Source of the DNA: an uncultured Candidatus Saccharibacteria bacterium
GTDB taxonomy: Bacteria; Patescibacteriota; Saccharimonadia; Saccharimonadales; Saccharimonadaceae
Assembly: GCA_937990725.1 (NCBI GenBank)
Contig: CALKQS010000015.1
Location: forward strand, 1 to 64,000
Length of the DNA stretch: 64,000 nt
Direction of reading: 5' to 3'
Shown here: one piece after another, positions 61,705 through 64,000 of the stretch
Layout of the letters: the number at the start of each line of letters is the position of its first letter
How positions within the stretch are numbered: the stretch's first letter is position 1
Translations under genes and position numbers: made by a program
Notes under the pieces: model-generated
What the model saw: the letters and a program-made list of their open reading frames with translations, nothing else
The model's database searches: none
What the model was told of the DNA's origin: nothing

Positions 61705-62374
61705 AGTTGCTCCCTCCTTGGCCTTCTTGGTATGCTTTCAATAGTTCTGAAGTGTCGATTGTAGCCGGCTTTGGCACTGCCATCACGATGAACTTCAGTG
61801 GTGTATTGGCGGGAATGTCATTGCCTTGACCCTTCTCGCCGTATGCTTTGTCGGAGGGGATGGTTAGCTCACGTACTCCACCAAGGCGCATCCCCTTGAT
61901 GCCTTCCTTCCAGCCAGTAATGACGCTCGCACTCTTGAGCCCACCCTCAACAGCAAATGGCGCACTAAGCTCGCCGTCTTTGATAGATTGGTCAAATACC
62001 TTGCCTTTTGGGTTCCAACCAATGTAGTAGGCCGCAAATGCCGTATTATCCTTGATTTCCTCACCATCACCAACCACCAAGTCTTCGCTGGAGAGCTCCT
62101 TCACACTATCGCGGTCAAACTCACCAACCCGGCTCGTATATTGGCTAAAGGTTGGATAATATTTGTTTGACAACTCTTGGGCTTGAGCAGCTGTCTTGGC
62201 TTGGTAGTCTTTCATAAGTTTCTGGTATTTTTCTTGCGCCTTTTGCGCTTTGGCTTGGTCATTTTTGTAATTCTCCGAGGCAAGAATCATTGCCGCAAAT
62301 GACCCCAGCGTCCCGACAATCGTCGCGACCAAAATAACAATAATAATCCAGCGTTGTGTCTTGGTTGTTGCCAT
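61685..62374 (-). CDS. Membrane-anchored FKBP-type peptidyl-prolyl isomerase
   Basis: Protein of 229 residues. One N-terminal transmembrane anchor (about 9–31) is followed by a Lys/Gln/Ala-rich coiled coil (about 35–70) and a C-terminal FKBP domain: FAAYYIGWNPKGKVFDQS, VITGWKEGIKGMRLGGVREL, IPSDKAYGEKGQG and IPANTPLKFIVM. It should assist folding outside the membrane. The ATG at 62374 has AGAGGAG upstream. It is translationally coupled to trxB, a pairing that makes sense for envelope protein quality control. Confidence 0.9.
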   Translation of the reverse strand: MATTKTQRWIIIVILVATIVGTLGSFAAMILASENYKNDQAKAQKAQEKYQKLMKDYQAKTAAQAQELSNKYYPTFSQYTSRVGEFDRDSVKELSSEDLVVGDGEEIKDNTAFAAYYIGWNPKGKVFDQSIKDGELSAPFAVEGGLKSASVITGWKEGIKGMRLGGVRELTIPSDKAYGEKGQGNDIPANTPLKFIVMAVPKPATIDTSELLKAYQEGQGGSNYGQHYQ

Positions 62375-62567
62375 AACTCCTCTTGTTTCATCGACTAATC
62401 TATCTTGCCCAGTATAGCACACTTGCCAGTATGACTGCTAGATAACAGAGGTCACATCGATAAATGCTGTCTAGCCTTTGCTGTATATTCCTTGTTAATC
62501 CTGTCACTCTCTACTACCTTGCGTTGCGCAGAAACACCACGCGAACAACCATCGGCTGATACGCCTC

Positions 62568-62595
62568 TTGCAATGGCGATTTTTCTCAGTATACT
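62568..62595 (+). promoter_or_regulatory. Sigma-70 promoter of the ThrE-like gene (predicted leaderless)
   Basis: TTGCAA (62568–62573), 16-nt spacer, TATACT (62590–62595), 8 nt to the ATG at 62604. Confidence 0.75.
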
Positions 62596-62603
62596 AAAAA
62601 GCG

Positions 62604-64000
62604 ATGAACCGTCTCCACACACTATTTTCGCCCCTACTTGCCCGCCTGGCTATTGGCGGTACGACCGCGCTGCAATCAGCGCCAGTTGAAAAGCTTGATG
62701 GTGCTCTCACGCCCAATATGCGCGCTCTGCGCCTGGCAATGAGTATCGCCGACCAGCTCATTTCAATGGGCACACCAGCCCAAAATGTCGTTCATATGGC
62801 GCTCAGTATTACGGACACCTACTGTACTCGCAAAGTGCACATCGACGTTATTTCGTCGCAGCTTATTTTATCGCAAGATCGAGGCAACGATTACGAACCA
62901 CTGACGCTCCTACGCACCATCCCACCACGCGAGATCAACTACCAACAAATGCAATGCCTCCAGACCCTGGCTGCTACTATTGCCGAGGGAGCGCTCACCC
63001 TCGATGCTGCCGAGCGCGAGCTCGATGCTATCCTTGCCAAGCCACGACGCTATCCACCCTGGGTAATTTATCTGGCAGGTGGTGGGCTCAGCGCTGGCTC
63101 AGCCCTGCTCTATACGGCGTCATTGCCAGTGATTTTTGCCACCTTTGTGATGGGTGTGGCAATTATGTGGCTGCTAGGCCGCTTAAATCGCATTGCTCTT
63201 CCTGTGTTCTTTACTCAAATCATCGCGGCAAGCGTTATCACATTGGTCGCAACCATCATCACGTGGCTTGCCACCAACCATTATCTCGATGTCCTTGGCA
63301 TCATTAACCCAACTATCATCACCGTGAGCGGCATCGTTCTCTTGGTGGCGGGGATGATGATCGTCGGTGCCTTCCAGGACGCAATCGACGAATATTACGT
63401 AACGGCGACGGGTCGACTACTCAAAGTGGCAATGATGACAATGGGTGTGGTGATCGGTGTGATGATTGGCCTGTATACAGCGCGGCGCTTTGGGATTGAG
63501 TTTGTCGCTACGCCCGACCAACTGCAGCTGACTGGAACAATGTATCAGTATATCGGGGCAGCTGCTATTGCGGCCACTTTTGCTCTCGGCAACCACACTC
63601 AGCCAGTCGGCATCATCCTAGCTGGTGCAACTGGCATGCTTGGCTATGATATATACCTCGCCATTACTGGCTGGAGTATGTCTGCTATTGCGGCCAGTGC
63701 GGCAGCGGGTTTAGTGATTGGCTTTATTGCGACAACCGCTTCCCGTTTGTGGCATATGCCTAGCCTTGCCATCGTCAATGCCGGAATTGTTCCACTCGTG
63801 CCAGGTATCACGCTCTACAATGGGCTCATGGGCGTCGTGACGACTGGCTCAAGCGAGGCAGGTCTGCTGGTACGCGCTGTCCTCATCGCTATTGCCATTG
63901 CAGCTGGTGCGTCATTTGGCGTGCTGATTGGCCGACCCACGCGGCGAAGTTTCCTCCGCCTGCGCAATCGCCTACCACAGCGTCGCTTGCATCAACCTCA
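62604..64000 (+). CDS. Threonine/serine exporter family protein (ThrE-like), 3' end cut by window edge
   Basis: Membrane protein open to the last base (465 codons visible). The N-terminal cytoplasmic part (about 35–150) has the ThrE/DUF1212 pattern: LRLAMSIADQLISMGTPAQNV, a conserved helix, then CTRKVHIDVIS. From about residue 150 there are ten or so transmembrane segments (for example IYLAGGGLSAGSALLY, LVAGMMIVGAFQDAIDEYYVT, IVPLVPGITLYNGLMG), covering both ThrE halves in one chain. Family members export Thr and Ser or exchange other small metabolites. The start is set by the promoter at 62568. Confidence 0.9.
   Translation, partial: MNRLHTLFSPLLARLAIGGTTALQSAPVEKLDGALTPNMRALRLAMSIADQLISMGTPAQNVVHMALSITDTYCTRKVHIDVISSQLILSQDRGNDYEPLTLLRTIPPREINYQQMQCLQTLAATIAEGALTLDAAERELDAILAKPRRYPPWVIYLAGGGLSAGSALLYTASLPVIFATFVMGVAIMWLLGRLNRIALPVFFTQIIAASVITLVATIITWLATNHYLDVLGIINPTIITVSGIVLLVAGMMIVGAFQDAIDEYYVTATGRLLKVAMMTMGVVIGVMIGLYTARRFGIEFVATPDQLQLTGTMYQYIGAAAIAATFALGNHTQPVGIILAGATGMLGYDIYLAITGWSMSAIAASAAAGLVIGFIATTASRLWHMPSLAIVNAGIVPLVPGITLYNGLMGVVTTGSSEAGLLVRAVLIAIAIAAGASFGVLIGRPTRRSFLRLRNRLPQRRLHQP

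Noticed and set aside
1..64000. CRISPR arrays, insertion sequences, prophage or a defence island
   Set aside because: I found no regularly spaced direct repeats, no transposase or integrase motifs and no cas or restriction-modification genes.

Overview
The window reads as a chromosomal segment of a Candidatus Saccharibacteria (TM7, Patescibacteria/CPR) bacterium. The grounds are an RNase HII–UPF0102 (YraN) fusion, GatCAB and housekeeping genes with lineage-typical architectures, many small membrane-anchored proteins without clear family assignment, very compact spacing, a type IV pilin with a GspE/PilB ATPase, and no amino-acid or nucleotide biosynthesis genes. TGA is used as a stop, so the code looks standard. 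The species cannot be fixed from the sequence alone. I see no CRISPR array, insertion sequence or prophage.

Layout. 1–4.7 kb: a partial polyprenyl synthetase, then poorly conserved small and membrane proteins around a CinA-like gene. 4.7–12.4 kb: AstD-like aldehyde dehydrogenase and an FAD-linked oxidase (minus), then recG, a zinc phospholipase C-like protein, rsmD and tRNA-Leu(UAG) (plus). 12.6–17.8 kb: a HAD phosphatase, tyrS and a class A penicillin-binding protein. 18.2–18.9 kb: a decayed inositol monophosphatase gene. 19.4–28.1 kb: a long minus-strand block with a HAD protein, an anchored nuclease, nusA and a clpC–metalloprotease-like–radA–PIN/TRAM cluster behind a CIRCE/HrcA operator. 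28.2–34 kb: M1 aminopeptidase, rnhB-yraN, small envelope proteins, rplS. 34.2–40.3 kb: an accessory-looking stretch with a Cys-containing exported protein, two large frameshifted genes and, between them, malic enzyme. 40.3–46.6 kb: pilB/gspE, a SpoU methyltransferase, a structured intergenic element and dnaE. 46.8–56.2 kb: small envelope genes, galU, gatC-gatA-X-gatB, an anchored HNH nuclease, uvrB and an Rpe-like epimerase. 56.2–64 kb: a type IV pilin, a Rel/SpoT protein without ACT domain, ppa, a GDPD esterase, FKBP-trxB and a ThrE-type exporter that runs off the end.

Regulation is the most striking signal. About twenty genes, mostly at the head of a transcription unit, have a near-consensus -10 box (TATAAT, TATACT, TATGAT) ending only 6–11 nt before the start codon, several with a good -35 at 16–17 nt. 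These transcripts should begin at or within a few bases of the start codon, so they are predicted to be leaderless. Many other genes, mainly internal ones, carry a clear Shine-Dalgarno sequence. Start codons were chosen with this pattern in mind, and several annotated starts here are therefore shorter than the longest reading frame.

Functionally the window covers replication and repair (dnaE, recG, uvrB, radA), translation (tyrS, gatCAB, rplS, rsmD, tRNA-Leu), stress and proteostasis (clpC, FKBP, trxB, Rel), envelope building (PBP, galU, polyprenyl synthetase) and surface functions expected of an epibiont (pilin and ATPase, anchored nucleases, aminopeptidase). The last grouping is inference from family membership.
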